Origin: Nostoc sp. PCC 7524 | GTDB taxonomy: Bacteria > Cyanobacteriota > Cyanobacteriia > Cyanobacteriales > Nostocaceae | Direction: 5' to 3' | DNA: 64,000 nt | Assembly: GCF_000316645.1 (NCBI RefSeq) | Contig: NC_019684.1 | Location: 3,129,501-3,193,500 of the forward strand | Shown here: positions 62,803 to 64,000 of the stretch, in pieces | How positions within the stretch are numbered: the first letter of the stretch is position 1 | Layout of the letters: every line of letters starts with the position of its first letter | Program-made: the position numbers and the translations under genes | The notes under the pieces: generated by a model | Told to the model about the DNA's origin: nothing | Database searches by the model: none | Seen by the model: only the letters and a program-made list of their open reading frames with translations

Positions 62803-63525
62803 ATGAGTTTAATTCGCTTACGTCATCCCCAGTTAACGCGCCGTCAATTTTTGAAAATTTCCGGTGTTTCTAGCATCAGTTTATTGCTTGGTGGTTGTGG
62901 TACACCACTGTTTGAAGACTTGGTAGGTACGCTTTCTGAACCACTCAATCAAAAATTTGAGAAACTAATATTTAATGACCAAAAGCTAGTACCGGAATTT
63001 TCGCCTAGTGAAATTCAACCAGAGGCTTTGATAGTTAATAGCTTCCGTTACACACCAATTATTGATTTAGACAAATATCGTTTAGTCGTTGATGGCGAGG
63101 TGAATAATCCCTTGAGTCTCAGTATGGCAGAAATTCAGAGTTTACCCCTCACTTCCATGATTATACGCCATGTTTGTGTAGAAGGTTGGGCGGCGATCGT
63201 GCAATGGGGTGGTGTGTGTTTGAGAGAAATTATTGCTCTTGCTCAACCTAAGAATAATATCCGGTATGCTTATTTTAAATCGGCTGATGGCTATTATGAA
63301 AGTTGGGATATTGCTTCAGCTTTACATCCACAAACACTGTTAGCTTATCAAAAAAATGGTGAATCTTTGCCAGTTGAGAATGGTGCGCCCTTACGTTTAG
63401 CTTCGCCAATTAAACTTGGTTATAAACAAAGTAAGTGGGTAACTAAAATCATGCTCACCAGTCATTTAACAGCTTTTAAGGGTTACTGGGAAGACCAAGG
63501 TTATGAATGGTTTGCAGGAATTTAA
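62803..63525 (+). CDS. Molybdopterin-dependent oxidoreductase (sulfite oxidase/YedY-like)
   Basis: A 240-residue protein with a Tat signal (LTRRQFLKISGVSSISLLLG) that ends in a possible lipobox (LLGGC), so it is exported folded and perhaps lipid-anchored. The core has the sulfite-oxidase-type cofactor fold: IRHVCVEGWAAIVQWGGV (Cys as Mo ligand), and LASPIKLGYKQSKWVTKI. With the cytochrome b upstream it resembles a MsrPQ- or SorA-like redox pair. Reaction unknown: protein methionine sulfoxide or another S/N-oxide is possible. Confidence 0.87.
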   Translation: MSLIRLRHPQLTRRQFLKISGVSSISLLLGGCGTPLFEDLVGTLSEPLNQKFEKLIFNDQKLVPEFSPSEIQPEALIVNSFRYTPIIDLDKYRLVVDGEVNNPLSLSMAEIQSLPLTSMIIRHVCVEGWAAIVQWGGVCLREIIALAQPKNNIRYAYFKSADGYYESWDIASALHPQTLLAYQKNGESLPVENGAPLRLASPIKLGYKQSKWVTKIMLTSHLTAFKGYWEDQGYEWFAGI

Positions 63526-63574
63526 ATTAGGGATAGTCTAAGCCATAAGTCTGATCATTATTTGTTTTAAACTA

Positions 63575-64000
63575 ATGAATTTTTTAGATAAATTACATCA
63601 CAGCATTTCGCACAATCAAAGTTTACTATTTGTTGGACTTGATCCCAATCCAGAGATGATGCCTGCTGGCTATGAATCTCAAGATATCATTCATAGTTTA
63701 TGGGATTGGATGCAATTCATTATTGGGGAAACTGCTGATTTTGTCTGTGCTTATAAGCCAACGTTAGGTTTTTATGAAGCTTTGGGTATTCCGGGTTTAG
63801 AATTATTGGCAAAAACTTTAGCCGCTATCCCAAAACATATCCCAATTATTTTAGATGCTAAACATAGTGATTTAAATACTAGCACTATGTTAGCTCGGAC
63901 TGTGTTTACAGAATGGCAAGTAGATGCTATTACTCTTAGCCCATATACAGGGCAAGATCATGTAGCTCCGTTTTTGGTTTATCCTGATAAAGCAGTATTT
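63575..64000 (+). CDS. pyrF: Orotidine 5'-phosphate decarboxylase, N-terminal part
   Basis: The first 142 codons of a gene that runs off the window. MNFLDKLHHSISHNQSLLFV then GLDPNPEMMP, CAYKPTLGFYEALGIPGLEL, and ILDAKHSDLNTSTMLA with the catalytic Lys/Asp (DAKHSD) match the type 2 OMP decarboxylases that form UMP. In many cyanobacteria this is fused to PyrE; the end is not visible here. 49 bases after the oxidoreductase gene, so possibly the same transcript. Confidence 0.93.
   Translation, partial: MNFLDKLHHSISHNQSLLFVGLDPNPEMMPAGYESQDIIHSLWDWMQFIIGETADFVCAYKPTLGFYEALGIPGLELLAKTLAAIPKHIPIILDAKHSDLNTSTMLARTVFTEWQVDAITLSPYTGQDHVAPFLVYPDKAVF

Overview
The window is chromosomal DNA of a filamentous, probably heterocyst-forming cyanobacterium of the Nostocales (Nostoc/Anabaena type). 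This rests on the very frequent GCGATCGC (HIP1) octamers, heptanucleotide CCCCAAT/CCCCAGT (STRR-type) arrays, many dispersed palindromic repeats, photosynthesis-linked genes (Psb28, a PsaJ-like peptide, hemL, a CPP1-like protein), xisH/xisI, and a cyanobacterial LexA box.

Layout. 0-9.8 kb: end of an AEC transporter, a DUF4912 protein, a lipoprotein phosphodiester glycosidase, an alpha/beta hydrolase, a 51-codon gene, a SAM hydroxide adenosyltransferase-type protein, a DUF2301 membrane protein, an RTX-type repeat protein and dprA. 9.9-17 kb: a broken IS5-type element, a tnpB-less IS605-like right end, psb28, a class A beta-lactamase-like protein, a TrmJ-type methyltransferase, a cysteine desulfurase and a vapBC pair. 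17-32 kb: a minus-strand defence island. Read 5' to 3' it gives a DUF4007 protein (SspB type), a giant P-loop ATPase (SspC type), an unrelated cargo block (HicB-like gene, xisHI, a decayed vapBC, a DUF4351 protein, many repeats), then a PAPS-reductase-like protein (SspD type), a 239-residue unknown, an ORC-like ATPase, a DEAH helicase and a GHKL ATPase. The last three have the make-up I recall for SspFGH. 32-36 kb: tRNA-Thr, argF, lexA and an SF2 helicase of the Dnd-restriction type. 36.7-50 kb: a CBS/PAS hybrid histidine kinase, then a second, double-strand-type phosphorothioation (Dnd) cluster: a 57-residue coupled peptide, dndD, an IS630 copy, a PsaJ-like gene, Dnd-associated protein 4, an HNH nuclease, and divergent dndB and dndC. 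50-64 kb: mostly housekeeping and signalling genes (FHA protein, pentapeptide-repeat Ser/Thr kinase, metallothionein with an SmtB-type operator, hemL, hisIE, an OmpR-type regulator, HAD hydrolase, hppD), a zinc-ribbon/NYN nuclease, a cytochrome b plus molybdopterin oxidoreductase pair, and the start of pyrF.

How the genes fit together. The main theme is DNA phosphorothioate (PT) defence. Two PT modification modules (Ssp and Dnd) lie within about 33 kb. A cysteine desulfurase at 14.6-15.7 kb could supply sulfur to either (inference). No dndE and no recognisable dndF/G/H are seen. The candidate restriction partners in the window are the ATPase/helicase/GHKL trio, the SF2 helicase at 34.7 kb and the HNH protein at 45.3 kb. 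Repeats and insertion sequences have repeatedly entered this island, some in frame inside genes.
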